The translations under genes and the position numbers were made by a program. DNA of 64,000 nt from Paractinoplanes tereljensis (GTDB lineage: Bacteria > Actinomycetota > Actinomycetes > Mycobacteriales > Micromonosporaceae). The notes beneath the pieces were generated by a model that worked only from the letters and a program-made list of their open reading frames with translations, searched no databases and had not been told where the DNA came from. The stretch covers positions 1 to 64,000 of the forward strand of contig NZ_BOMY01000018.1 of the NCBI RefSeq assembly GCF_016862435.1. The letters are read 5' to 3'. Below are positions 16,965 through 25,064 of this stretch, in pieces; positions within the stretch are counted from its first letter, which is position 1; every line of letters begins with the position of its first letter.

Positions 16965-17377
16965 GAACGCACCGGCGACGGCACCACTTCGGTCGGCACC
17001 GGAGCGATTTCCTGCTGTGCCGGGCCATCGGAGGACGTGCGCGAGAAGGTCAGCCCGAAGCAGACGAAGAGCACCAGCAGCACTCCGGCGATCGCGGCCG
17101 CCGGCCAGTACCAGCGAATTGTCCGCTTCACCGGCGCCGCCGCGACCGGGCCGAACTCCTCGTGCGCGGCGGCCGCCACCACCTCCGGGCTGCCGAGCCG
17201 CTCGAGCACCTCGATCAGCTCGCCCTCGGTCTGAATGTTGCGCTCGGCCTTTTCGCTGGCGATGTGCGCGGTGAGGTCGGCGAGCAGTTCGCGGCGCTGC
17301 AGCACGGGCAGCCCGGCCAGCCGGACGTCGATCTCGTGCAGATATTCGGCGACGACATCGGTGTTCTTGGTGTTCAT
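16961..17377 (-). CDS. HAAS-domain single-pass membrane protein
   Basis: 138 residues. The N-terminal HAAS helical domain (VVAEYLHEIDVRLAGLPVLQRRELLADLTAHI ... EVLERLGSPEVVAAAAHEEFG) is followed by one transmembrane helix (WYWPAAAIAGVLLVLFVCFGL) and a short Pro/Val-rich extracytoplasmic tail. HAAS proteins are encoded next to PadR regulators and are thought to act in membrane signalling. The ATG overlaps the PadR stop (ATGA), so the two are co-translated. Confidence 0.85.
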   Translation of the reverse strand: MNTKNTDVVAEYLHEIDVRLAGLPVLQRRELLADLTAHIASEKAERNIQTEGELIEVLERLGSPEVVAAAAHEEFGPVAAAPVKRTIRWYWPAAAIAGVLLVLFVCFGLTFSRTSSDGPAQQEIAPVPTEVVPSPVRS

Positions 17378-17709
17378 GCGGCCTCACCGGTTCCCACGAG
17401 ACGGTCGACGGTCTGACGGAACGAAACCCATTCGGAGCGGAAGTGTTCGAGCGCGGAGCGCCCGTCACTGGTCAGTGCGTAGTAGCGCCGGGGTGGTCCG
17501 GACGGGGACTCGGCCCATTTGGTGTCCAGCCACCCGCTGCGGCGCAGCCGGGAGAGCAGTGGGTAGATGGTGCCTTCGCTGGCCGCGAGGTTGGGTTCTT
17601 CGCCGAAGCGGCGGACTATCTCGGTGCCATAGCGGTCCTCGTGCTCGACCATGGCCAGCACGCAGAACTCCAGAGTTCCGCGCCGAAGGCTGGTCGCCAG
17701 TTCTGCCAT
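17374..17709 (-). CDS. PadR-family transcriptional regulator
   Basis: 111 residues. Typical PadR winged helix: LRRGTLEFCVLAMVEHEDRYGTEIVRRF, then LAASEGTIYPLLSRLRRSGWLDTKW and the wing PPRRYYALTSDGR. It probably represses its own operon with the HAAS gene. The ATG at 17709 is chosen because a TACTGT -10 box lies 7 nt upstream (complement of 17717-17722), and a 19-bp palindrome touches that box. The LigD polymerase gene ends just upstream on the same strand. Confidence 0.9.
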   Translation of the reverse strand: MAELATSLRRGTLEFCVLAMVEHEDRYGTEIVRRFGEEPNLAASEGTIYPLLSRLRRSGWLDTKWAESPSGPPRRYYALTSDGRSALEHFRSEWVSFRQTVDRLVGTGEAA

Positions 17710-17716
17710 GCGCCAC

Positions 17717-17722
17717 ACAGTA
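17717..17722 (-). promoter_or_regulatory. -10 box of leaderless PadR gene
   Basis: TACTGT on the minus strand, 7 nt before the ATG at 17709. Confidence 0.6.
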
Positions 17723-17739
17723 CCTTGCGACGCAAGGTA
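17721..17739. promoter_or_regulatory. PadR operator palindrome
   Basis: taccttgcgacgcaaggta is a perfect palindrome with 9-bp arms and a single central base. It overlaps the upstream edge of the PadR -10 box, as expected for an autorepressor site. Confidence 0.7.
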
Positions 17740-17742
17740 GGC

Positions 17743-18651
17743 CTACCCCGGAAGAACCGGCCCCGGCCGCAGCAGATCCGCCAGCAGATCGCCGTGCTCG
17801 TCGATCCGGTCCAGCGCCTCGGCCGGCGAGTAGTGATGCGGCTCGGCCGCGCCGGTGCCGACCGCCTCCACTTCATCCCAGGTCAGCGGCGTCGACACGG
17901 TCGGGAACTCCTGCGCCCGCAGCGAATACGGCGTCACCGTCGTCTTGGCCGCGGCGTTCTGACTCCAGTCGATGAAGATCTTTCCCGGACGGATGGCTTT
18001 CGCCATCTTCGCGGTGATCGAGCCGGGGACCATCGCCGCCAGCTCCTCGGCGACCCTTTTGGCGTACGCCGTGACGGTCTCCGCATCCTGCGTGCCGGAG
18101 ATCGGGCAGCAGAGCTGCATGCCCTTCTTCCCGGAGGTCTTCGGGTAAGCCGCGATTCCGTCCTGCTCAAGTCGGTCGCGCATCAGCACCGCCACCGCGC
18201 AGCACTCCCGCAGCCCGGCCGGCGCACCCGGGTCCAGATCCACCACCAGCAGGTCGGGGTGGGCGCCGATTTTCCACTGTGGCGTGTGCAGCTCCAGCGC
18301 CGCCAGGTTGGCCAGCCACACCAGGGTAGGAAGCTCATCCACCACGATGAAGTCGATCGTTTCCCGGCTCTTGGTGGACCCCGGCACCGGCAGCGTCTCG
18401 AGGCGCACCCAATCAGGCGTACCCGCCGGCTTGTTCTTCTCGAAGAAGTGCACACCGTCGACCCCGTTGGGATAACGGATGCGTGTCACGGCCCGGCCGG
18501 CCAGATGCGGCAGGAGCACCGGCGCCACCCGGGTGTAGTAGTCGATGACCTCGCCCTTGGTGAACCCGGCCGCCGGGAACAGCACCTTGTCGAGATTGGA
18601 AAGCTCCAGGTCACGGCCCTCGATGGAGACGGGGAGCCGGTCAGGAGCCAT
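17743..18651 (-). CDS. NHEJ DNA polymerase/primase (LigD Pol domain)
   Basis: 302 residues, a stand-alone LigD polymerase (AEP primase fold). Catalytic metal ligands are D138 and D140 in LLVVDLDPG and D228 in FIDWSQN. The nucleotide-binding SGKKG motif is at 173-177, and HFFEKNKP binds the 5'-phosphate. It adds ribo- or deoxynucleotides at Ku-bound broken ends. It is encoded separately from the ligase rather than fused as in mycobacterial LigD, and no phosphoesterase domain is present. The ATG overlaps the end of the ligase gene by 11 bp. Confidence 0.92.
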   Translation of the reverse strand: MAPDRLPVSIEGRDLELSNLDKVLFPAAGFTKGEVIDYYTRVAPVLLPHLAGRAVTRIRYPNGVDGVHFFEKNKPAGTPDWVRLETLPVPGSTKSRETIDFIVVDELPTLVWLANLAALELHTPQWKIGAHPDLLVVDLDPGAPAGLRECCAVAVLMRDRLEQDGIAAYPKTSGKKGMQLCCPISGTQDAETVTAYAKRVAEELAAMVPGSITAKMAKAIRPGKIFIDWSQNAAAKTTVTPYSLRAQEFPTVSTPLTWDEVEAVGTGAAEPHHYSPAEALDRIDEHGDLLADLLRPGPVLPG

Positions 18652-19591
18652 CGTCTTCCTCCTCCGCGCACTCGGCCGGGGACTTGTCGTCACGCACGCG
18701 CAGGAAGCGGGGGAAGCGCAACCGGCCGTCCGGCGTGCGGTTGCCGTACCGCACCTCGACCACCAGCTGCGGATCCACCCAGTGGGCGCCTCTCGCATCC
18801 TCTCGCGGAACCGCGCCGGGCGCGAACGGAGAATCCCGCCGGGCCAGCGGCTCGAGCCGGGCCAGCAGTTCCTTCTCGGCGACCGCGCCGATGCCGCCGC
18901 CCACCCGGCCGCGGAACACCAGCCCGTCCGGGGTCGGCATCCCGACCAGCAGGCCGCCGAGCTTGCGCACCCCGGCCCGCCAACCCCCGATGACGTAGTC
19001 GCCGGTGCGGTCGAACTTGACCTTGATCCAGTCCGGCGAGCGGTTGCCCGGCAGGTAGACCGAGTCGGTGCGCTTCGCGACCACGCCCTCGAGGCTGTTC
19101 TCCCGGGCCGCCTCGGCGGTGGCCGGCCCGTCGCCGAACGCCGGCGGCACCATCCAGCGCGGCCCGGCCAGGCCCAGCTCCTCCAGCCGTTCCCGGCGGG
19201 CCAGATAGGGCAGACCGGTGTAATCATGGCCGTCGTAGAAGAGAAGATCGAAGATCATGTACGTGACCGGCAGGGTCACCGCCAGCCGGGCCGCCCGGAG
19301 GTGCTCCCGGACGTGCATGCGCTCGGCCAGCGCGGTGAACGACGGCCGGCCCGCCGCGTCGAGCACCACCATCTCGCCGTCCAGAAGCGTGCCCTCGGGC
19401 AGGTGCAGGTCGGCGATTTCCGGGTAAGCCGAGGTAACCACCGCGCCCGAGCGCGCGAACAGGTCGGGCGGACCACCGGCGAACAGGGCGAGAACGCGAA
19501 CCCCGTCCCACTTGAATTCGTAGCTCCAGCCCGGCCCGACCGGCAGCGTGCCCGCGGTGGCGAGCATCGGCGAGAGCGGGGCAGCAGGCAC
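18641..19591 (-). CDS. ATP-dependent DNA ligase (NHEJ type)
   Basis: 316 residues of the LigD-ligase/LigC type. The adenylated Lys is K27 in YEFKWDGVR (motif I). Later motifs are LLDGEMVVLD (III), SLEGVVAKRTDSVY (IV) and WIKVKF (V), followed by the OB-fold domain. It seals DNA ends in non-homologous end joining together with the polymerase downstream and Ku upstream. The GTG start is preceded by TAAGGT 6 nt upstream. The divergent ku gene shares the 85-bp promoter region. Confidence 0.92.
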   Translation of the reverse strand: MPAAPLSPMLATAGTLPVGPGWSYEFKWDGVRVLALFAGGPPDLFARSGAVVTSAYPEIADLHLPEGTLLDGEMVVLDAAGRPSFTALAERMHVREHLRAARLAVTLPVTYMIFDLLFYDGHDYTGLPYLARRERLEELGLAGPRWMVPPAFGDGPATAEAARENSLEGVVAKRTDSVYLPGNRSPDWIKVKFDRTGDYVIGGWRAGVRKLGGLLVGMPTPDGLVFRGRVGGGIGAVAEKELLARLEPLARRDSPFAPGAVPREDARGAHWVDPQLVVEVRYGNRTPDGRLRFPRFLRVRDDKSPAECAEEEDDGS

Positions 19592-19597
19592 TCGATC

Positions 19598-19603
19598 ACC
19601 TTA
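19598..19603 (-). promoter_or_regulatory. -10 box of leaderless ligase gene
   Basis: TAAGGT on the minus strand, 6 nt before the GTG at 19591. Confidence 0.6.
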
Positions 19604-19676
19604 GGCAGGACCGAACACCTTACGCAGGAGTCTCAGTAATGCCATCCTGATCAGGGCTAACGAGGGGATGCTCGCC

Positions 19677-20564
19677 ATGCGCGCGATCTGGAAGGGCGCG
19701 GTGTCGTTCGGCCTGGTGTCGATCGCCGTGAAGCTGTACTCCGCTACCGAGGAGAAAGACATCCGGTTCCACCAGGTGCACCGCACCGACGGTGGCCGGA
19801 TCAAATACCAGCGCACGTGCTCGATCGACGGCGAAGTGGTCAGCTACGACGACATCGCCAAGGGCTACGACATCGGTGGCGGCGAGATGGTGATCCTCAC
19901 CGATGAGGACTTCGCCGACCTGCCGCTGACCACGTCGCGGGCGATCGACGTGCTGGAGTTCGTCCCGGCCGAGGACATCGATCCGATCCTGTTCGCCAAG
20001 GCCTACTACCTGGAGCCGGAGGGGCAGGCCGCGAAGCCGTACGTGTTGCTGCGCGACGCCCTGCGGGACGCCGACCGGGTGGCCATCGTCAAGATCGCGA
20101 TCCGCCAGCGCGAGCAGCTCGCCACCCTGCGCGTGCACGAGGACGTGCTGGTGCTCAACACCATGCTCTGGCCCGACGAGGTGCGCACGCCCGAATTCGG
20201 CTTCCTCGACGAGGACATCGAGACACGGCCGGCCGAGCTGGCCATGGCGAGCTCGCTGATCGACTCGATGGCCGGCAGCTTCAAGGCCGACGAGTTCACC
20301 GACAACTACCGGGCCGCCCTGCAGGAGGTCATCGACGCCAAGGTCGAGGGCCGCGAGATCGTCCAGCCGGAGGAGGCCGAGGAGGCCCCGGCCGCGGCGA
20401 TCGACCTGATGGCGGCGTTGAAGGCGTCGGTCGAACGGGCCAAGAAGGCCCGCGGCGAGGAGTCCGCGCCCGCTCCCGCCAAGAAGAAAGCCGCTCCGGC
20501 GAAGAAAGCCGCACCCGTAAAGAAAGCCACTCCCGCCAAGAAGGCGGCCAAGAAGTCCGCCTGA
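19677..20564 (+). CDS. ku: DNA end-binding protein Ku
   Basis: 295 residues from MRAIWKGAVSFGLVSIAVKLYSA, the canonical bacterial Ku start (an ATG at 19668 is 3 codons upstream; GAGGGG before it suits 19677 better). The Ku core extends to about residue 250. A Lys/Ala/Pro tail with PAKKAAPVKKATPAKKAAKK repeats follows and probably adds sequence-independent DNA binding. Ku homodimers thread onto double-strand ends and recruit the ligase and polymerase encoded divergently. Confidence 0.95.
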   Translation: MRAIWKGAVSFGLVSIAVKLYSATEEKDIRFHQVHRTDGGRIKYQRTCSIDGEVVSYDDIAKGYDIGGGEMVILTDEDFADLPLTTSRAIDVLEFVPAEDIDPILFAKAYYLEPEGQAAKPYVLLRDALRDADRVAIVKIAIRQREQLATLRVHEDVLVLNTMLWPDEVRTPEFGFLDEDIETRPAELAMASSLIDSMAGSFKADEFTDNYRAALQEVIDAKVEGREIVQPEEAEEAPAAAIDLMAALKASVERAKKARGEESAPAPAKKKAAPAKKAAPVKKATPAKKAAKKSA

Positions 20565-20565
20565 C

Positions 20566-20571
20566 TAGAGT
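20566..20571 (+). promoter_or_regulatory. -10 box of leaderless Nudix gene
   Basis: TAGAGT followed by 6 nt and GTG at 20578; it overlaps the end of the ku reading frame region. Confidence 0.6.
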
Positions 20572-20577
20572 TGCCCC

Positions 20578-21066
20578 GTGGGATTGACGTGGGAAGAGTC
20601 TTATCTGGGCAAGGTCCGGGCCAGCATCGGCGACACCGACACGATCCTGTTCGTGGGTGCCCGCGGCGTGGTCTTCGACGAGCAGGGCCGCCTCCTGCTG
20701 ATCCAGCGCTCCGACAACCTCCGCTGGGCGATCCCGGCGGGTGCCATGGAGCTGGGCGAGAGCATGGAGGATTGCGCGATCCGCGAGGTGTGGGAGGAGA
20801 CCGGCCTGCGGGCCACGTCGCTGACCCCGTTCGCGTTCTACACCGCGTACACGTACACCAACGACTACGGGCACACCTACCAGCAGATCCTGATGAGCTT
20901 TCGGATCGACAGCTGGGAGGGCGAGCTGGTGCGGCAAACGGACGAGTCAGTCGACGCCGGCTTCTTCCCGCTCGACGCCCTGCCCGGCGGGCAGTCGTTC
21001 GTCGTCGCCGAGACCCTAAGTGATCTTGCGTTATTCCAGGAGACCGGGCGCCTGGTGCTGAAGTAG
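20578..21066 (+). CDS. Nudix hydrolase
   Basis: 162 residues. The Nudix box is complete: G55 to L77, with E61, R69, E70, E73, E74 and G76 in the GX5EX7REUXEEXGU pattern. It hydrolyses a nucleoside diphosphate linked to another group, releasing a phosphate-containing fragment; substrate is unknown. The start is set by a TAGAGT box 6 nt upstream. Its stop codon forms part of the next gene's -10 box. Confidence 0.9.
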   Translation: MGLTWEESYLGKVRASIGDTDTILFVGARGVVFDEQGRLLLIQRSDNLRWAIPAGAMELGESMEDCAIREVWEETGLRATSLTPFAFYTAYTYTNDYGHTYQQILMSFRIDSWEGELVRQTDESVDAGFFPLDALPGGQSFVVAETLSDLALFQETGRLVLK

Positions 21067-21069
21067 CGT
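21064..21069 (+). promoter_or_regulatory. -10 box of leaderless MFS gene inside Nudix stop
   Basis: TAGCGT, whose TAG is the Nudix stop codon, followed by 8 nt and GTG at 21078. Confidence 0.55.
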
Positions 21070-21077
21070 CGCCCTTC

Positions 21078-22355
21078 GTGAGTAAACGCAACTACCTGGG
21101 GATGGATCTCAGTCCCCTGAAACACCGCGACTTCCGACTGGTCTTCGCGGGCGGTACCATCTCCGGTTTCGGGTCGTTCATCACCTACGTCACGATCCCC
21201 TACCAGGTCGCGAAGCTCACCGACGACCCGGTAATGGTCGCCCTCCTGGGCGTCTGCGAACTGGTCCCGCTGCTGGTCATGGCGTTCGTCGGCGGCGCGC
21301 TGGCCGACTATCTGGACCGCCGCCTGCTGGTCCGCGGCGGCGAGTTCGCCCTGGCCGCGCTCACCGGTGTGCTGCTGATCAACGCGCTCAGCGACAAGCC
21401 ACACCTGTGGTTGCTCTACGTGATCGCGGCCCTGGCCGCCTCGGTGGACGGCCTGCAGCGCCCCGCGCTGGAGGCGATGATCCCCCGCCTGGTGGAGCCG
21501 GAAGAGCTACCCGCGGTAATGGCCATCAACTCGCTGGGCTTCCAGATCGCCCAGCTCGGCGGCCCCGCCCTCGCCGGCCTGCTGATCTCCGCCGTCGACC
21601 TGGCCTGGGTCTACGCCTTCGACCTGCTGACCTTCGCCGTCTCGCTGACCTGCCTGACGATGGTCCGAGCCGTCCCACCCCCGCCCGCCGCCGATCGCCC
21701 GTCGATCGGCGCGGTGATCACCGGCTTGCGCTACGCGAAATCCCGCCCCGAATTGCTCGGCACCTATCTGGTCGACATCAACGCCATGTTCTTCGGCATG
21801 CCCCAGGCCCTTTTCCCGTTCCTGGCCACCCAGCTGGGGGGCCCGAAGATACTGGGCCTGCTCTACGCCGCGCCCGCGGCCGGCTCGATGATCGCCACCC
21901 TGACCTCGGGCTGGACCGGAAAGGTACACCGGCACGGCCTGATGGTGCTGATCGCGGCCGCGTTCTGGGGCCTGGGAATCGTCGGCGTAGGCCTTTCCAA
22001 CACCCTGTGGCTGACCCTTTTCTGCCTGGCTTTCGCCGGCGCCGCCGACATGATCTCCGGCATCTTCCGCTCGGTGATGTGGAGCCAAACCATCCCGGAC
22101 CACCTGCGCGGACGCCTGGCCGGCATCGAAATGCTGTCGTACACCACCGGCCCACTGCTGGGCCAGATGCGCTCCGGCCTGATGGCCAAAACCCGCCTGG
22201 GCGTCGGCGGTTCCATCTGGGCCGGCGGCGTCCTCTGCATCGTGGGTTGCGCGGCCTTGGCCGCCGCCCTGCCAACCTTCCTGCGCTACAACGGCAAAGA
22301 CGGCCTGGCCCAAAAGAAGGCCGCCGACGAGGCCTACCTAACAGCAAATACCTAA
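21078..22355 (+). CDS. MFS exporter (EntS/MFS_3 type)
   Basis: 425 residues with about 12 membrane helices. LKHRDFRLVFAGGTISGFGSFITYVTIPYQ is typical of the EntS/MFS_3 group, and GGALADYLDRRLLVRGGE is the helix 2-3 motif A. Later SVMWSQTIPDHLRGRLAGIEM is the conserved loop of this group. It is a predicted proton-driven small-molecule exporter. It is convergent with the MFS gene at 22645, the two being separated by a 271-bp palindrome that probably ends both transcripts. Confidence 0.87.
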   Translation: MSKRNYLGMDLSPLKHRDFRLVFAGGTISGFGSFITYVTIPYQVAKLTDDPVMVALLGVCELVPLLVMAFVGGALADYLDRRLLVRGGEFALAALTGVLLINALSDKPHLWLLYVIAALAASVDGLQRPALEAMIPRLVEPEELPAVMAINSLGFQIAQLGGPALAGLLISAVDLAWVYAFDLLTFAVSLTCLTMVRAVPPPPAADRPSIGAVITGLRYAKSRPELLGTYLVDINAMFFGMPQALFPFLATQLGGPKILGLLYAAPAAGSMIATLTSGWTGKVHRHGLMVLIAAAFWGLGIVGVGLSNTLWLTLFCLAFAGAADMISGIFRSVMWSQTIPDHLRGRLAGIEMLSYTTGPLLGQMRSGLMAKTRLGVGGSIWAGGVLCIVGCAALAAALPTFLRYNGKDGLAQKKAADEAYLTANT

Positions 22356-22361
22356 ACCATT

Positions 22362-22632
22362 TAAATACGGGCATGAAAAGTCCCGTGGCGCACGCCCAGG
22401 TCCGTGCGCCAACCGCTTATCACCCGGCTACCGGCCGATTCCCGATGGGATCCTTCACGCGGGCTCCGCCCGCATGTTTCCCGAACTGCTCTGGTCGCCA
22501 TTGGACGGTCCAGGGCAATGCGGGCGGAGCCCGCGAGGCGTGTTGCCATCGGGGCCGGGCCGGAAGCCGGGTGATAAGCGGTTGGCGCACGGCCCGGGCC
22601 GTGCGCCACGGGACTTTTCATGCCCGTATTTA
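22362..22632. repeat. 271-bp near-perfect palindromic element between convergent genes
   Basis: The whole interval is an imperfect inverted repeat. The outermost 32 bp of each arm (22363-22394 and 22600-22631) match perfectly. The next parts are nearly identical, including aaccgcttatcacccggct on the left with its complement on the right. The inner cgcgggctccgcccgcat is matched by its complement near 22520. Only a small centre (about 22492-22515) is unpaired. It encodes no convincing protein. It looks like a miniature palindromic element or a large hairpin, and could terminate both flanking MFS transcripts. Confidence 0.85.
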
Positions 22633-22644
22633 TAGGGTTTGTGG

Positions 22645-23871
22645 TTAAGCGCGAGGTGGCGCGGAGAGCGGTTTCACCGCATCGGCCAAAGCGATTGCCA
22701 CCGCTAGTAAGGCAGCCACCGCGAGCAGTCCCTTCAGGACCGTCACGTGGTCGCCGAGGAAACCGACCAGCGGCGGGCCGCCCAGGAATGCGCAATAGCC
22801 GATCGTGGCCACCACGCTCACTCGCGGGGCGGCATGGGCCGGGTCGTCGGCGGCGGCGCTCATGCCGACCGGGAAGCCCAGCGATGCGCCCAGGCCCCAG
22901 AGCAGCACGCCGATGAAGGCCACCGCCGGCGCCTGGCCGAAAACGAACAGTGCCAGGCCGACCAGGCTTACCCCGGCCAGGGCTCGCACCACCGGCACCC
23001 GGCCGAAGCGGTCCAGCCAGCCGGGGCCGAACCATCGGCCGATGGTCATCGCAGCCAGGAACGTCGCGAAGGCCAGCGTGCCGACCGTGGCGGGGACGCC
23101 GTAGCCGTCGATCATCGCGATGCTGATCCAGTCCAGGCCGGCGCCCTCGGTGAAGGCGAAGGCCAGCACGAACAGGCCGATCAGTACGGTGCGGGGCTCA
23201 CGCCAGGTGGCCAGGGCGCCGGCCACCCGGCTGGCCGGTGGGGCCGCGTGCGCGGGATCGGTCGGGACGGGCGGCTCCAGGTCTTCCGGCTCGTCGGGCA
23301 GGAACGCCTGGACGGCCAGCATGACGATGATCGCCACCAGGATCGCGGAGATCATCAGGTGCACGGTTACGGACAGGTGCAGGGCCACCGCGCCGGCCCC
23401 GATCAGCGCGCCGGCCACCGTGCCGACGCTGTAGCCGGCGTGGAAACGCGGCATGATCGCCTTGCCGAGGTGCCGCTCGACGACCGTGCCCTGCACGTTC
23501 ATGGCGACGTCCCAGCCGCCGTTCGCGAAACCGGCGAAGAACAGCGCGATCACCACCGGCAGCACGCCGAACTGGTAGCCGATCGCGGTGCCGGAGAGGG
23601 CGATGCCGAGCAGGCCGGCCATCGCGGCGACCGTGCGACGCGAGCCGAAGTGGGCGACGATCTGGCCGGCCAGCACCAGCGACACGATCGAGCCGGCCGC
23701 GATGGCGAGCAGCACCAGGCCTAGCCGGGACGGTGACAGCCCGAGTTCGTCGCGGACCTGCGGGATGCGCGCGGCCCAGCTGGCGCTGGCGAAACCCATC
23801 AGGGTGAAGGCCGTGTACACCCCGCGGGTAGCGGCCCGGACCGGTGCGCCGACGACGGTGGCCGCGGCCAC
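22645..23871 (-). CDS. MFS transporter (YbjJ-like)
   Basis: 408 residues, 12 predicted helices. The start VYTAFTLMGFASASWAARIPQVRDELGLSPSRLGLVLL and FFAGFANGGWDVAMNVQG are typical of the YbjJ/FucP-side MFS group. A central acidic/Pro loop (FLPDEPEDLEPPVPTDPAHAAPP) joins the two halves. Substrate is unknown. It lies 2 bp downstream of the TetR gene and forms an operon with it and the acetyltransferase gene. Confidence 0.86.
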   Translation of the reverse strand: MAAATVVGAPVRAATRGVYTAFTLMGFASASWAARIPQVRDELGLSPSRLGLVLLAIAAGSIVSLVLAGQIVAHFGSRRTVAAMAGLLGIALSGTAIGYQFGVLPVVIALFFAGFANGGWDVAMNVQGTVVERHLGKAIMPRFHAGYSVGTVAGALIGAGAVALHLSVTVHLMISAILVAIIVMLAVQAFLPDEPEDLEPPVPTDPAHAAPPASRVAGALATWREPRTVLIGLFVLAFAFTEGAGLDWISIAMIDGYGVPATVGTLAFATFLAAMTIGRWFGPGWLDRFGRVPVVRALAGVSLVGLALFVFGQAPAVAFIGVLLWGLGASLGFPVGMSAAADDPAHAAPRVSVVATIGYCAFLGGPPLVGFLGDHVTVLKGLLAVAALLAVAIALADAVKPLSAPPRA

Positions 23872-23873
23872 GA

Positions 23874-24437
23874 CTAGATCCCGACCAGGCGGCCGACGAT
23901 CTCGCGGGTGCCGGCCCGGTCGAAGGTGGCGGTGGAGAGGGTGAGGTGCATGACCATGCCTTCGATGAGGGCGTCGACGCCGCGGGCGGTCACCGGATCA
24001 ACGAAACGCTCCAGCACCGCGCGTGATCGGCGCATCCAGGACTCGGTCACGCTGCGCAGCGCGGGATTGCGCAACGCGGCGAGATAGAGCTCGTACGCGA
24101 CAGCCCAGTCACGCGGGTCGGCGCCCGCGTCGCCGTGGATCAGGTCGGTGACCGCGTCGGCGAAGCCGGCCAGGTCGCGCACCTCGTGGAAGTGCGCCTC
24201 GTACAGCGGCGACATCCGCTCGGCGTGCCGGCCGAAGGCCTGTTCCAGCAGGTCGTCGACGCCGGTGAAGTGGTAGGTGAGCGAGCCGAGCGGCACGTCG
24301 GCGGCGGCCGCGATGCGCCGGCTCGTGGTGCCGGCGACGCCGTGCTCGGCGACCACGTCGATGGCTGCGTCGACGATGCGGCTCTTGCGCTCGGGGTCGT
24401 AGCGGCGCGGCGACCGCGCCACCGGGACCGCGGTCAC
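23874..24437 (-). CDS. TetR-family regulator
   Basis: 187 residues. The N-terminal HTH is RKSRIVDAAIDVVAEHGVAGTTSRRIAAAADVPLGSLTYHF, and a helical ligand-binding domain follows. It lies in the middle of the operon acetyltransferase-tetR-MFS and its start overlaps the acetyltransferase stop by 4 bp. It probably controls the operon through the inverted repeat at 25011-25033 (inference). Confidence 0.9.
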   Translation of the reverse strand: MTAVPVARSPRRYDPERKSRIVDAAIDVVAEHGVAGTTSRRIAAAADVPLGSLTYHFTGVDDLLEQAFGRHAERMSPLYEAHFHEVRDLAGFADAVTDLIHGDAGADPRDWAVAYELYLAALRNPALRSVTESWMRRSRAVLERFVDPVTARGVDALIEGMVMHLTLSTATFDRAGTREIVGRLVGI

Positions 24438-25003
24438 GGCTCGACCGCCCGGATCACCCGCGCCGGATTGCCCACCGCGACCACGTCGGGTGGCAGATCT
24501 TTGGTGACTACCGCGCCCGCCCCGACCACTGAGTTGTCACCGATGGTCACCCCGGGCAGGACGATCACGCCGCCGCCGAGCCAGACGTTGTGTCCGATCG
24601 TGATCGGCTTCGCGGCCTCCCACTTGTCCCGGCGCGGGCCGGCCGCGACCGGGTGCAGCGCCGTGAGCAGCTGCACGCTGGGCCCGATCTGCACGTCGTC
24701 GCCGATCGTCACGCGGGCGACGTCCAGGCTGATCAGCCCGAAGTTCGCGAACGTGCGGGCGCCGACGAACGTCTGGTAGCCGTAGTCGCACCGGAACGGC
24801 GGGCGGATCTCGCTGTTCTCGCCGAAGGCGCCGAGCAGGTCGGTGAGCAGCTCGTGGCGCAGCGCGTGGTCATTGGGGTCGGCCATATTGAGGCGGTGGG
24901 TGAGCGCCATGGCGCGCTCCGAGTCGCGGGCGAGTTGCGGGTCGTCGGCGATGTACAGCTCACCGGCGAGCATCCGGTCCCGCATGGTCCGGGTCTCCTC
25001 CAT
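24434..25003 (-). CDS. maltose/galactoside O-acetyltransferase-like enzyme
   Basis: 189 residues. Left-handed beta-helix acetyltransferase of the LacA/Maa/NodL group: helical N-terminus (MRDRMLAGELYIADDPQL), then hexapeptide repeats with the catalytic-type His in LLTALHPVAAGPRR and the closing repeats IGHNVWLGGGVIVLPGVTIGDNSVVGAGAVVTKD. It acetylates a sugar hydroxyl from acetyl-CoA, as a trimer. The ATG at 25003 is chosen over an upstream in-frame start because TACGCT lies 7 nt upstream. Confidence 0.88.
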   Translation of the reverse strand: MEETRTMRDRMLAGELYIADDPQLARDSERAMALTHRLNMADPNDHALRHELLTDLLGAFGENSEIRPPFRCDYGYQTFVGARTFANFGLISLDVARVTIGDDVQIGPSVQLLTALHPVAAGPRRDKWEAAKPITIGHNVWLGGGVIVLPGVTIGDNSVVGAGAVVTKDLPPDVVAVGNPARVIRAVEP

Positions 25004-25010
25004 AGGGACA

Positions 25011-25033
25011 AGCGTACACACGATATGTACGCT
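25011..25033. promoter_or_regulatory. operator-like inverted repeat over the acetyltransferase promoter
   Basis: agcgtaca/tgtacgct (25011-25018/25026-25033, 7-bp spacer). The left arm on the minus strand contains the TACGCT -10 box (25011-25016) of the acetyltransferase-tetR-MFS operon. It is a probable TetR site, and the divergent flavoprotein promoter is only 20 bp away. Confidence 0.65.
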
Positions 25034-25052
25034 CGTACGCAACTCGCGGGAC

Positions 25053-25058
25053 TACACT
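25053..25058 (+). promoter_or_regulatory. -10 box of leaderless flavoprotein gene
   Basis: TACACT followed by 6 nt and GTG at 25065. Confidence 0.65.
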
Positions 25059-25064
25059 CCGCTC

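Noticed and set aside
22361..23035. ORFs across the 271-bp palindrome
   Set aside because: Short peptides such as KSPVAHGPGRAPTAYHP arise from palindrome arms in both directions, not from a gene.
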